Of a DNA stretch of 64,000 nucleotides, positions 7,977 through 16,554 are shown in pieces; the first letter of the stretch is position 1, and every line of letters begins with the position of its first letter. The notes below the pieces were generated by a model that was not told the origin of the DNA, made no database searches, and saw nothing but the letters and a program-made list of their open reading frames with translations. The stretch spans positions 109,113 to 173,112 of the forward strand of contig NZ_QKYU01000010.1 in the NCBI RefSeq assembly GCF_003253705.1, given 5' to 3'. The stretch comes from Humitalea rosea. GTDB lineage: Bacteria > Pseudomonadota > Alphaproteobacteria > Acetobacterales > Acetobacteraceae. Made by a program: the position numbers and the translations under genes.

Positions 7977-10886
7977 ATGCGGCTGATTCATACCAAAATC
8001 CGCGCCATTGCCGCCCCCATGGGCATTCGCTTCAACGGCGAGCAGATCGCGGCCGTCACAGGCGAAACGATCGCCGCGGCCCTCTCCGCCGCCGGGCATT
8101 TGGCCTTCCGCGAGACCGCGAGCGGCGCGCCGCGCGGTCTGTGGTGCGGCATGGGGGCCTGCTTCGATTGCCTGGTCACCGTCGATGGCCGCGCCAACCA
8201 GCGCGCCTGCATGGTGAAGGTCGCCGATGGCATGCAGGTCGCATCGGCTGTCCCCGCGCGGCCGGCACCCCTCGCCACGCCGCCGATCTCGATCCCCGAA
8301 CGCGCGGTCGATCTTCTGGTCATCGGCGCCGGCCCCGCCGGGCTCTCGGCCGCCGTCGCCGCCGCCGAGGCCGGGGTGCGCGTCCTGGTGCTGGACGAAC
8401 GCGATGCGCCGGGCGGGCAGTATCTGAAGCCGCTTGCCCCCGGCCACGTCCATGCCGCGCCCGATGCCCAGTTCCGTCGCGGTGCCGCGCTTTTCGCCCG
8501 GGCCGCACGGGCGGGGGTGGAGATCCTCCAGGGGGCCACCGCCTGGGGCGGGTTCTCCCCCGCCCCCGCCGATTGGGCCGCCAATGCCGAGACGCGTCCA
8601 CCGGGCCTGGAGATCGCCGCCATCATCCAGGGCGCGGCAGAGACCCTGCGCCCGCGCCTGCTGGTCATCGCCGCCGGCGCGCATGAGTGCCCGGTGCCGG
8701 TCCCCGGCTGGACCCTGCCGGGGGTGATGACCACCGGCGCGATGCAGACCCTGGCCCGCGCGCAGCGGGTCAGCCCGGCCGCCAAGGTGGTGATCGCCGG
8801 CAATGGCCCGCTGAACCTGCAGCTTGCCTGCGAATTGCTGGCCGGTGGCGTCGAGGTCGCGGCGGTGGTGGAGGCCGCCCCCGCCCCCGGCGCCGCGGTG
8901 CTGCTGCGGATGGCCGCCGCCTCGCCGAGCCTTGCCTGGGATGGCGCGCGCTACCTCGCCCGGCTGCGCGCCGCGGGGGTGCCGGTGCTGTGGAACACCG
9001 AGGTCCTGGCCTGCGAGGGCACGGACCGCTTTCAGGCCCTGCGCGTGCGCGGCCCGGGCGGTGAGCAGCGGATCGCGGCCGGCGCCTGCGCCCTGACCCT
9101 CGGCTTCCAGCCGGAGACGGGCCTCGCCCGGGCGCTCGGCTGCGCGCATCGCTTCATCGACCAGGGGCTGGGGCGGCTGGAAACCGAAACCGATCCCGAA
9201 GGCCGCACCAGCATCGAGGGCATTTTCGCCGTTGGCGATGGTGCCGCACTGGGCGGCGCGCGGGCGGCGCTGGCACGCGGGCGGCTGGCCGGGCTCGCCG
9301 CCGCGCGGGCGCTGGGCCACCACCTGCCCGAGGACCGCGCCACCGAACGCGCCCTGGCGCGGGCCGAGCGTTTCCAGGCGGCGCTATGGCAAGGCTTCGC
9401 CGCCCCCGCCTTCAATGTCGCCGCCATCGCCGATGCCACGATCGTCTGCCGGTGCGAGGAGGTGACCGCCGGGGCATTGCGGGCGGCGGGCCGGAACGCC
9501 TCGCTACCCGGCCTGAAGAAGGCGACGCGCGCCGGCATGGGCCGGTGCCAGGGCCGCATGTGCGCCGCGACCATCGCCCGCCTCACCGGCACCAGCGCCG
9601 AGGCCGGCTTCGCCGCGCCGCGCGCGCCCATCAAGCCGGTGCCGGCGGCAGCGCTGCGCCATGAGCTGCCGGAATGGTCCGCCTCCCCCATCGTCGCCGC
9701 CCCGGCCCCGATTGCCTGGCGCAGCCATCGCACCGCCGAAACCCCGCCGGCAACCGCCGAATTCGTGATCATCGGCGGCGGCGTGGTGGGGCTGGCGACC
9801 GCACTCTATCTGGCGCGGGAGGGGCGGGAGGTGGTGCTGCTGGAGCGCGACGAGCCGGGCCTGGCCGCCAGCACCGCCAATGCCGGTAGCCTGCATGTGC
9901 AGTTGCTGTCCTATGATTTCGGCGAGGTCGCCGATGCCGCGGGCACCGCTGGGCCGGCGGCGGACACCCTCAGCCTCGGCCCGGCCTCGATCGCGCTATG
10001 GCATGAGATCGCGCGGGATGGGTCCGACACGCTCGGCATCCGCCAGGAAGGCGGGCTGATGCTCGCCGAAACCGAGGCCGAATTCGCCTGGCTACGCGGC
10101 AAGACCGCGCTGGAACGGGCGCGGGGAATCGAGACGCATCTGCTCGGGGCCAATGAGCTCCATGCCCTCGCCCCCCATCTCGGCGTGGGGTTTTTGGGTG
10201 CGGCGTTCTGCCCGACGGAAGGCCAGATCGACCCGCTGCGCGGCACCACGGCACTGGCCGCCCAGGCTCGGGCGGCAGGGGTGCGGATCGTCACGGGCGC
10301 CGATGTCGCGGCCCTGGCGCCCGAAGGCAACAGCTGGGCGGTGACGACCGGCAGCGGGCGGTTGCGCGCGGGGCGGGTCATCAATGCCGCCGGGCCCTGG
10401 GCCGGGCGGATCGCGGCTTTGGCCGGCATGCGGCTGCCGGTGAAGGGGGCCGTCCAGCAGGTGGTGATCACCGAGGCAGCGCCACCGATCCTGCGCCATC
10501 TCGTCGCCCATGCCGGGCGGCATCTGTCGCTGAAGCAAAGCGATGCCGGCCATATGGTGATCGGCGGCGCCTGGCCAGGCGACCAGGACGCCGCGACCGG
10601 CGCCACGCGGAACCGGCGCCGCAGCATCGAGGGCAATCTCTGGGTGGCGGGCCATGTCGCCCCGGCCATCAATGGCCTGCATGTGCTGCGGGCCTGGACG
10701 GGGCTGAATGTCGCACTCGACCGGGCACCGCTGGTGGGGGAACACCCCGCGGCGCCCGGCCTGATCCACGCCGTCACCGGCAATGGCTATACGCTCGGGC
10801 CGGTGGTGGCGCGGATGGCGGCGGATGCGGCCCTTGGCCGCGGCGCGCCGCCCCCCGCCTTCTCCCCGACCCGCTTCACCACCTAG
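7977..10886 (+). CDS. Three-module flavoprotein: ferredoxin-like + FAD/BFD oxidoreductase + D-amino acid oxidase-like (fused D-hydroxyproline dehydrogenase / HcnABC type)
   Basis: A 969-residue fusion of three proteins that are separate subunits elsewhere. Residues 1-100 are a small [2Fe-2S] domain with Cys57, Cys62, Cys65 and Cys78. Residues 110-570 are an FAD oxidoreductase (GAGPAG at 117-122) ending in a BFD-like cluster domain with Cys491, Cys493, Cys524 and Cys529. Residues 590-969 are a DadA/glycine-oxidase-type FAD domain (GGGVVG at 600-605). The same three parts form hydrogen cyanide synthase HcnABC and the heterotrimeric D-hydroxyproline dehydrogenase. With a DHDPS-family lyase and amino acid transporter diverging 82 bases away, D-hydroxyproline dehydrogenase is the better guess. 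ATG 8019 (residue 15) is an alternative start. Confidence 0.85.
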   Translation: MRLIHTKIRAIAAPMGIRFNGEQIAAVTGETIAAALSAAGHLAFRETASGAPRGLWCGMGACFDCLVTVDGRANQRACMVKVADGMQVASAVPARPAPLATPPISIPERAVDLLVIGAGPAGLSAAVAAAEAGVRVLVLDERDAPGGQYLKPLAPGHVHAAPDAQFRRGAALFARAARAGVEILQGATAWGGFSPAPADWAANAETRPPGLEIAAIIQGAAETLRPRLLVIAAGAHECPVPVPGWTLPGVMTTGAMQTLARAQRVSPAAKVVIAGNGPLNLQLACELLAGGVEVAAVVEAAPAPGAAVLLRMAAASPSLAWDGARYLARLRAAGVPVLWNTEVLACEGTDRFQALRVRGPGGEQRIAAGACALTLGFQPETGLARALGCAHRFIDQGLGRLETETDPEGRTSIEGIFAVGDGAALGGARAALARGRLAGLAAARALGHHLPEDRATERALARAERFQAALWQGFAAPAFNVAAIADATIVCRCEEVTAGALRAAGRNASLPGLKKATRAGMGRCQGRMCAATIARLTGTSAEAGFAAPRAPIKPVPAAALRHELPEWSASPIVAAPAPIAWRSHRTAETPPATAEFVIIGGGVVGLATALYLAREGREVVLLERDEPGLAASTANAGSLHVQLLSYDFGEVADAAGTAGPAADTLSLGPASIALWHEIARDGSDTLGIRQEGGLMLAETEAEFAWLRGKTALERARGIETHLLGANELHALAPHLGVGFLGAAFCPTEGQIDPLRGTTALAAQARAAGVRIVTGADVAALAPEGNSWAVTTGSGRLRAGRVINAAGPWAGRIAALAGMRLPVKGAVQQVVITEAAPPILRHLVAHAGRHLSLKQSDAGHMVIGGAWPGDQDAATGATRNRRRSIEGNLWVAGHVAPAINGLHVLRAWTGLNVALDRAPLVGEHPAAPGLIHAVTGNGYTLGPVVARMAADAALGRGAPPPAFSPTRFTT

Positions 10887-10900
10887 GCCGGCCGCCGTTC

Positions 10901-10941
10901 ATTTTCCAAGTCGTCGGGTGACTCCAGCCGACTTGAAAAAT
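10901..10941. terminator. Inverted repeat between convergent genes, likely bidirectional terminator
   Basis: ATTTTCCAAGTCG at 10901-10913 pairs with CGACTTGAAAAAT at 10929-10941 (12 of 13 positions) around a 15-base loop. The A/T ends give a short U-run on either strand. It sits between the stop of the flavoprotein gene (10886) and the stop of the convergent lipoprotein gene (10945), where a shared terminator is expected. Confidence 0.65.
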
Positions 10942-10944
10942 GCT

Positions 10945-11232
10945 CTACCGGCGGCGCTGGTCGTAGCGGCGATCCTGGCGATAGTCGCGCCGGTCATTGT
11001 CGCGGTATTGCTGCTGCTGCGACTGGTCGTAAATGTAGCCAGCGCCGGCACCGACACCGGCGCCCAGCAAGGCACCCCAGCCGGTATTCCCGCTGAAGGA
11101 CCCGGCAAGCCCGCCCAGGGCGGCACCGCCGAGGGCGCCGGTCCCGACCGCGCGCTGCTGCGGGTCCATCCCGGCGCAGGCGCCGAGCGAGAGGATGGCA
11201 AGGAGAGGAAGGGCGAGACGCGCTGCGCGCAT
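10945..11232 (-). CDS. Small glycine-zipper outer-membrane lipoprotein
   Basis: A 95-residue envelope protein. The start chosen is ATG 11232, seven residues inside the longest plausible form, because an AAGAGGATC ribosome site is then correctly spaced. A signal sequence ends in a lipobox, SLGAC, so the mature protein should be lipid-anchored at that cysteine. A glycine-rich segment follows (GTGALGGAALGGLAG and GAGVGAGAGY), the pattern of glycine-zipper proteins that insert into or pack against membranes. The tail is rich in Gln, Arg, Asp and Tyr. Similar small lipoproteins (YMGG/SlyB-like) are common in alphaproteobacteria and have no defined role. Confidence 0.8.
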   Translation of the reverse strand: MRAARLALPLLAILSLGACAGMDPQQRAVGTGALGGAALGGLAGSFSGNTGWGALLGAGVGAGAGYIYDQSQQQQYRDNDRRDYRQDRRYDQRRR

Positions 11233-11251
11233 GGTCGTGATCCTCTTCATG

Positions 11252-11674
11252 TCAGCGGGCCGCCCGAGGGGCGGCCGCGCAGGGATAGGTGGCCCGCGCA
11301 TAGCGCAGCAGGCCGTCGAGGGCGGGCTCACTCGCATGTTCGGGGTGCTGGGCCGCCCAGGCGGCAAAGCCGATCCCGGCCTCGGCGATGCTGGGCCCCG
11401 GCGTGCCCATGCAGACGATCTGCGGGCGCGGGCCGGAGGCCGGCACCAGCTCGGCATAGGCATGGCCGGCCGCAGTGACATAGCCCTGGCAATAGGCGAT
11501 CGACTCAAGCCGCGGCAGCCCGGTGGAGCGCGGCGCGCACATGGCGGCAAGGTCGGCGACGGTGGTGGCGTGGGTCACCTGGGTCGAACCGGGCGGCGGC
11601 GAACCCGAGGTCTGAGCCAGCGCAGGTCCCCCGAGCAAGGCGGCGAGGGCCGCGACGGGCATGAGCATTCGCAT
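11252..11674 (-). CDS. Rap1a/Tai-family protein (secreted, cysteine-rich)
   Basis: A 140-residue exported protein with a signal peptide ending at PALAQ. The start ATG 11674 has a perfect GGAGGAG ribosome site. After the signal come a conserved cysteine in LAAMC, a YCQGYVTAAGHA helix, a cysteine in IVCMG and a final YPC. This spacing matches the Rap1a/Tai family, whose founding members are immunity proteins against type VI amidase effectors, while most homologues are of unknown function. No effector or secretion-system gene is adjacent. It runs with the lipoprotein gene 19 bases downstream. Assignment rests on the cysteine pattern and length. Confidence 0.65.
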   Translation of the reverse strand: MRMLMPVAALAALLGGPALAQTSGSPPPGSTQVTHATTVADLAAMCAPRSTGLPRLESIAYCQGYVTAAGHAYAELVPASGPRPQIVCMGTPGPSIAEAGIGFAAWAAQHPEHASEPALDGLLRYARATYPCAAAPRAAR

Positions 11675-11706
11675 GGGTATCTCCTCCAGCGACCCCATTG
11701 ATGGGG

Positions 11707-12993
11707 TCAGAGCACTCCCATAACGCCCGGAAGCCACAAAGCGATGCCTGGAAAAATCACCACAAGTGCAAGTGCCACCAACATCGCCAGAACCATCCAG
11801 ATGACCCAGGGGATGGTCGATTCCATGGAAACTTCCGCAATTCGGCAGGAAACCATGAGGTTGACGGCCATCGGCGGGGTGAATTGGCCGATCGCGATCT
11901 TCATGGTCAGCACCACGCCGAACCAGGTCGGGTCCCAGTCAAAATGCCGTGCGATCGGCATCAGCACCGGCAGCAGGATCAGGAAGATCGACACCCCGTC
12001 CAGGAACATGCCGACCACCACGATCGCCACCACCAGCAGCGCCATGGTGCCATTGGCGCCAAGGTCGAGCCCAACGATCCAATCCGCCACCGGCTGCACC
12101 AGCCCAAGCGTGCTGGTGGACCAGGCGAAGACGGTGGCCAGCGCGATCACCACCAGGATGATGCCGGAGAGTTCGGCGGCCTCGACCAGCATCTCATACA
12201 CATCGCGCAGGGTCAGGCTGCGATAGACCACGAAGCCGACGAAGAGCCCGTAGAACACCGCCATCACCGCCGCCTCGGTGGGGGTCACGAAGCCCGCGCG
12301 CATGCTGCCGAGGATGACCACGGGCGCCATCAGCCCCCAGATCGCCTCGCGGAAGCTGCGCCAGATCGAGAGGGTTTCCCGGTCCGGGCTCTTGCCGCCG
12401 AAATCGCAAAGCCAGGAAATCAGCAGCACCGCCACGATGATCGCGCAACCGGCCAGCAGCCCGGGAAACATGCCCGCCATGAAGATCGCCGGCACCGACA
12501 CGCCGGGCACCATCACCGCATAGACGATGAAGGCGATGGAGGGCGGGATCAGGATGTCGGTCGAGGCCGCCGCCGCCACCGTGCTGGCGATGAAGGGGCG
12601 CGGGTAGCCGTCCCGCACCATCCCCCGCGTCACCACCTGCCCCACCGCGGCCGAGGTGGCGGGGCCGGAGCCGGAAATGCCGCCCATCACCATCGCGACC
12701 AGCACCGCGACGCTGGCCAGCGCCCCCCTGCCCGCGCCCACCAGCGCCGTGGCGAAGCGCACCAGCCGCAGCGCGACGCCGGTGCGGTCGAAGACGCTGC
12801 CGACCAGGACGAACATCGGGATCGCCATCAGCGGGTATTTCGCGATGCCGGCATAGACGCTGGTCGGCATCGCCATGATCGACTGATCGGCCAGCCAGAT
12901 GCAGAAGGCACCGGCCAGCCCCAGCGCCACCCCGATCGGCACCCCCGCCACCAGCAGCACGCCGAAGCCCAGGAACAGGGTTGCGCCGATCAC
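11707..12993 (-). CDS. dctM: TRAP transporter large permease (DctM)
   Basis: A 428-residue membrane protein with about a dozen hydrophobic helices, the ion-coupled channel subunit of a tripartite ATP-independent periplasmic transporter. The start is GTG 12993, which overlaps the stop of the DctQ gene in the sequence GTGA; the longer open frame is artefactual. Family hallmarks include GGISGSGPATSAAVGQ, DILIPPSIAFIVYA and GMFLDGVSIFLILLPVL. It forms a unit with the small permease and the binding protein just upstream. The substrate is probably a carboxylate, set by the DctP partner. Confidence 0.93.
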   Translation of the reverse strand: MIGATLFLGFGVLLVAGVPIGVALGLAGAFCIWLADQSIMAMPTSVYAGIAKYPLMAIPMFVLVGSVFDRTGVALRLVRFATALVGAGRGALASVAVLVAMVMGGISGSGPATSAAVGQVVTRGMVRDGYPRPFIASTVAAAASTDILIPPSIAFIVYAVMVPGVSVPAIFMAGMFPGLLAGCAIIVAVLLISWLCDFGGKSPDRETLSIWRSFREAIWGLMAPVVILGSMRAGFVTPTEAAVMAVFYGLFVGFVVYRSLTLRDVYEMLVEAAELSGIILVVIALATVFAWSTSTLGLVQPVADWIVGLDLGANGTMALLVVAIVVVGMFLDGVSIFLILLPVLMPIARHFDWDPTWFGVVLTMKIAIGQFTPPMAVNLMVSCRIAEVSMESTIPWVIWMVLAMLVALALVVIFPGIALWLPGVMGVL

Positions 12994-13475
12994 GCCGCCT
13001 GGCCCTTCAGCACCCGCACCAGCCGCCCAGCCGCGCGCAGGACCACGACCAGCGAGAGCAGCGGCAGCCAGCCGGTGTACCACCAGTTCGGAGTGCCCAG
13101 GCCGTTGGACAGCACCTCATACCGATACTCGTCCCAGGTCAGGCTGGCGCCGAAGACCACCAGCAGCCCGAAGCAGAGCATGGTCAGCAGCAAGGCGAAG
13201 GCCTCCGCCAACTGCCGCCGTCGCGGCGACATCAGCCCGACGAAGAAGTCGATGCTGATATGCCGCCCGCGAGCGGTCGCGACCGCGGTGCCGAGCAAGG
13301 CGACCACCACCATCAGCACCACCGAATATTCCTCGGTGAAGGCCAGTGAGACATTGGTCAGATAGCGCGTGACGACATTGGCGGCGGTGATCAGCGCCAT
13401 CGCGCCCATCGCCGCCGCCATCAGCACCTCCTCGATTTTCAGGGGAATGCGCGGCTCCGGTTGTTCCCCTGCCAT
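12990..13475 (-). CDS. dctQ: TRAP transporter small permease (DctQ)
   Basis: A 161-residue protein with four hydrophobic helices, the small membrane subunit of the TRAP transporter. The start ATG 13475 lies two bases after the stop of the dctP gene. The motif GRHISIDFFVGLM between helices two and three is characteristic of DctQ. Overlapping stop/start codons tie it to dctM. It shares its transport role with DctM and DctP. Confidence 0.92.
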   Translation of the reverse strand: MAGEQPEPRIPLKIEEVLMAAAMGAMALITAANVVTRYLTNVSLAFTEEYSVVLMVVVALLGTAVATARGRHISIDFFVGLMSPRRRQLAEAFALLLTMLCFGLLVVFGASLTWDEYRYEVLSNGLGTPNWWYTGWLPLLSLVVVLRAAGRLVRVLKGQAA

Positions 13476-13477
13476 GG

Positions 13478-14509
13478 TCAGCTCCGCGCGGCGCGCACGG
13501 CGGCCTCGGCGCGGCGCACCAGATCGGTGCCGACCGTCTGCGCCCATTTGTCATAGACAGGCTTGGTGAGCCTCGCAAAAGCCTGCTTCTCGGCATCGGT
13601 CGAGGTCACCACCGCGACCCCGCGCCGCGCCAGCTCCTCCAGGCTGGCGCGATCGCCGTTCTGGCCGAGCCCGGCGCGGGAGGCGCGGATTTGCGCCTCG
13701 GCGGCCTCCATGGCGCAGGCCTTCACGAGATCGCGGTCGGCCGGGGTGAAGCTTTCCAGCACCGGCTTGGCCACCACGAAGAGCCCGGCATCGGCGACAT
13801 AATTCCACAGGGTCAGGTGTTTCTGGGCCAGCGCGTCCATGCGCAGCGCCAGGAACAGGTTCACCGGATTCTCCTGCCCATCGACCGCGCCGGTCGAAAG
13901 GGCCGGCTGCAGATCGGCGAAGGACATCTGCACCGGGTTGGCGCCAAGCGCGGTGAATATCTCGGAGAAGATGGCCCCGGCAGCGAAGCGTATCTTCAGC
14001 CCCCGCAGATCGGCGGGCTCCCGGATCGGGCGCTTGCTGTTGGATATCTCGCGGAAGCCGTTCTCGCCCCAGGCCATGGGCACCACGTCGCGGGTGGCGA
14101 TGACGCGCTCCAGCTCACGCCCCACCTCACCGCGGATCAGCGCATCGAAGCCGCGCGCATCGCCGAGCAGGAAGGGCAGCGAGAAGATGTTCATCTCCCG
14201 CACCTGCGGGCTGATGTTGATGGTGCTGAAGGTTGCCATGTCGATGATGCCCTGGCGCATCGCGACCAGTTCGCGCGTCTGGTCGCCGCCGACCAGCTGG
14301 CTGCCGGGATAGACCTTCATGTTGATGCGGCCGCCGCTGCGCTCGGTCACCAGCTCGGCCCAGCGGAAGGCGCCATCGGCGAGCGCGATCGGGCGGTTGC
14401 CGACGACGCTCACCTTGTATTCGGCCTTGTACTGGGTCTGCGCCCGCGCGACGGCGGGCATCGCCAAAGCGGCGGGGGCGGCGAGGATGAGCCTGCGGGA
14501 TATGGTCAT
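13478..14509 (-). CDS. dctP: TRAP transporter substrate-binding protein (DctP)
   Basis: A 343-residue periplasmic binding protein. The N-terminus is a signal sequence beginning MTISRRLILAAPAAL and ending ARAQ, with an AGGGAG ribosome site. The arginine in LKIRFAAG corresponds to the conserved TRAP arginine that salt-bridges a ligand carboxylate, and the FADLQPALSTGAVDGQENP block is diagnostic. It leads the dctPQM unit. The next gene on the same strand upstream is the E1 beta gene, 68 bases away, so all five genes could be one transcript that imports and oxidises a keto-acid or hydroxy-acid. That link is inference. Confidence 0.93.
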   Translation of the reverse strand: MTISRRLILAAPAALAMPAVARAQTQYKAEYKVSVVGNRPIALADGAFRWAELVTERSGGRINMKVYPGSQLVGGDQTRELVAMRQGIIDMATFSTINISPQVREMNIFSLPFLLGDARGFDALIRGEVGRELERVIATRDVVPMAWGENGFREISNSKRPIREPADLRGLKIRFAAGAIFSEIFTALGANPVQMSFADLQPALSTGAVDGQENPVNLFLALRMDALAQKHLTLWNYVADAGLFVVAKPVLESFTPADRDLVKACAMEAAEAQIRASRAGLGQNGDRASLEELARRGVAVVTSTDAEKQAFARLTKPVYDKWAQTVGTDLVRRAEAAVRAARS

Positions 14510-14577
14510 GGCGGTTCTCCCTGATGGGTCGCCCGTTGGCCGGGCCTTTTCATGGCGTCAGAGTGCGGGGGCTTGCC

Positions 14578-15537
14578 TCAGCGGGCAAGCAGGCGATCGG
14601 CGGCGGCGACGATCTTGGCGGGGGTGACCTTGATCGCCTCCTCCAAGGGCGGCGAGAAGGGCAGCGGCACCCGCGGCATGCCGCAGCGCGCGAGCTTCAC
14701 CCCCGGGGCGTGTTCGGCGACGCAGGCGATGATCTCGGCGCCGAAGCCGCCCACCTCCACCGCCTCATGCGCCACCAGCAGCCGGCCGGTGCGCCGGGCG
14801 CTGGCGACGACGGCGGCCTGGTCCCAGGGCCAAAGGCAGCGCAGGTCCAGGATTTCCGCCCCGATCCCGCGCGAGGCGAGCACCGCCGCCGCCTGCTGCA
14901 CCGCCGGCATCAGCGCCGACCAGGAGACGATGGTCAGCCCATTGCCCGATTGCACGCGGCGGACGCGGCCGAAGGGGATGGGCTCGATGACCTCGGGCAC
15001 CTCGCCCTCGACGCCGAACAGGTTCTTGGGGTCGAAGAACAGCACCGGATCATCGCTGCGGATCGCCGAGACCAGCAGCCCGGCGGCATCGGCGGGGGTC
15101 GAGGGTGCCACCACGACCACGCCGGGCAGATGCGCGAACCAGGCCTCCAGCACCTGGCTGTGCTGGGCGGCGCTGTTGCGCCACAGCCCGTGCGGCATGC
15201 GCACCACCAGCGAGGGCCGCGCCTGGCCGCCGAACATGTAGCGGATCTTGGCGATCTGGTTCACCAGCTCGTCCATCGCGCACATCACGAAGTCGAAGAT
15301 GCGCATCTCGATGATCGGCCGCGTGCCGACCAGGGCCGCACCCAGCCCCGCGCCCATGATGACGGCCTCGCTGATCGGGGTGGAGACCACGCGATCCGGC
15401 CCGAATTTTTCCAGGAAGCCGCGATACTGGCCGAACAGCCCACCGCGCGCGACATCCTCGCCCAGCACCCAGACCCGGGGATCGCGCTTCATCTCCTGCA
15501 ACGCCGCAAGACGCAGGGCTTCCACCAGGGTCGTCAT
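14578..15537 (-). CDS. 2-oxoacid/acetoin dehydrogenase E1 component, beta subunit
   Basis: A 319-residue thiamine-diphosphate E1 beta subunit. It has the N-terminal catalytic/dimer domain (GEDVARGGLFGQYRGF, TPISEAVIMGAGLGAAL) and the C-terminal transketolase-like domain (LIVAHEAVEVGGFGAEI-type block). Its start overlaps the stop of the E1 alpha gene by four bases. The subunits should form an alpha2beta2 decarboxylase acting on pyruvate, acetoin or a branched oxoacid. No E2 or E3 gene is nearby, so it must use a remote acyl-carrier or work with another acceptor. It precedes the TRAP genes on the same strand. Confidence 0.92.
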   Translation of the reverse strand: MTTLVEALRLAALQEMKRDPRVWVLGEDVARGGLFGQYRGFLEKFGPDRVVSTPISEAVIMGAGLGAALVGTRPIIEMRIFDFVMCAMDELVNQIAKIRYMFGGQARPSLVVRMPHGLWRNSAAQHSQVLEAWFAHLPGVVVVAPSTPADAAGLLVSAIRSDDPVLFFDPKNLFGVEGEVPEVIEPIPFGRVRRVQSGNGLTIVSWSALMPAVQQAAAVLASRGIGAEILDLRCLWPWDQAAVVASARRTGRLLVAHEAVEVGGFGAEIIACVAEHAPGVKLARCGMPRVPLPFSPPLEEAIKVTPAKIVAAADRLLAR

Positions 15538-16505
15538 GCGCCGAGCACATCGCTGAAGGCGGTGGCCGGATCGGGCCAGGGCGCGGCCATTGCGGCTGCC
15601 CGGGCGGCCTGCATCTCGGCCAGCGCATCCTCCCGGACGGCCGCGAGTTCCGCGGCGGTGGCGACGCCCTCGGCGAGCAGCCGGGCCTCGAAGCGTGCGA
15701 TGGGCTCGCCCTGCTTCGCTGCGGCGACCTCATCGGCCGGGCGCCAGGCGGCGGCATCGGTGCTGGTATGGCCGGTGTGGCGATAGGTTTGCGCATGCAG
15801 CAGGCGCGGGCCGGCCCCGCCCCGGACCTCGGCGACCAGGCGCGCGGCGGCGGCATCCACGGCGCCGACGTCATTGCCATCGACGGTCACGGCGGGGACG
15901 CCGAGTGCGGCGGCGCGGGCCACGACCCCGGGCCCGGCGGTGACATCGGCGGCGCGGGTGAAGGCGGCCACGCCATTGTCCTCGCACACGAACAGCACCG
16001 GCAGCCGGTAGAGCGCCGCCCAGTTCAGCCCCTCCAGGAACGGCCCGCGGTTGATGGCGCCATCGCCGAAGAAGCAGACGGCGATATGGTCGAGCCCCAG
16101 CAGCTTCAGCCCCTGCGCCGCGCCCACCGCGATCGGGATGCCACCCGCGACCACACCATTGGCCCCGAGCATGCCGACCGAGAAATCGGCGATATGCATC
16201 GACCCGCCCTTGCCGCCGCAATGCCCGCCGGCGCGGCCATGCAGCTCCTCCATCATCCCCGCCACCCCGGCGCCCTTGGCCAGCGCATGGCCATGGCCGC
16301 GATGGTTGGAGGTGATGCGGTCCTCACGCCGCAGGTTGAGGCAGACGCCGGCCGCGACCGCCTCCTGCCCGATGCTGACGTGCAGCGGCCCCGGAATGTC
16401 GCCGGCCTGGTGCGCCGCGAGCGCGGTTTCCTCAAAGGCACGGATGCGGCACATGCTGCGATGCAGCGCGAGCCAATGCGCGGCGTTGGCCGTCGTTGCG
16501 TTCAT
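15534..16505 (-). CDS. 2-oxoacid/acetoin dehydrogenase E1 component, alpha subunit
   Basis: A 323-residue E1 alpha subunit. The start ATG 16505 follows a GGGGG site; the longer frame extends into the divergent promoter. The ThDP-binding motif is intact, with GDG at 147-149 and Asn177, a spacing of 27 residues. The phosphorylation-loop region reads THTSTD-like (YRHTGHTSTD), as in acetoin and branched-chain E1 alpha proteins. It diverges, with 49 bases between, from a gene row containing another ThDP enzyme, suggesting a shared control region. The substrate is unknown; acetoin-type E1 is the closest fit. Confidence 0.92.
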   Translation of the reverse strand: MNATTANAAHWLALHRSMCRIRAFEETALAAHQAGDIPGPLHVSIGQEAVAAGVCLNLRREDRITSNHRGHGHALAKGAGVAGMMEELHGRAGGHCGGKGGSMHIADFSVGMLGANGVVAGGIPIAVGAAQGLKLLGLDHIAVCFFGDGAINRGPFLEGLNWAALYRLPVLFVCEDNGVAAFTRAADVTAGPGVVARAAALGVPAVTVDGNDVGAVDAAAARLVAEVRGGAGPRLLHAQTYRHTGHTSTDAAAWRPADEVAAAKQGEPIARFEARLLAEGVATAAELAAVREDALAEMQAARAAAMAAPWPDPATAFSDVLGA

Positions 16506-16554
16506 TTCGTTCCCCCGTCTTGCGAGCTTGACGCGCTCGGCGCAGGAATCAAGC

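Noticed and set aside
7977..10886. Assignment of the three-module protein as hydrogen cyanide synthase
   Set aside because: Domain order fits, but the neighbouring DHDPS-family lyase and amino acid transporter fit amino acid catabolism better; left as an alternative only.
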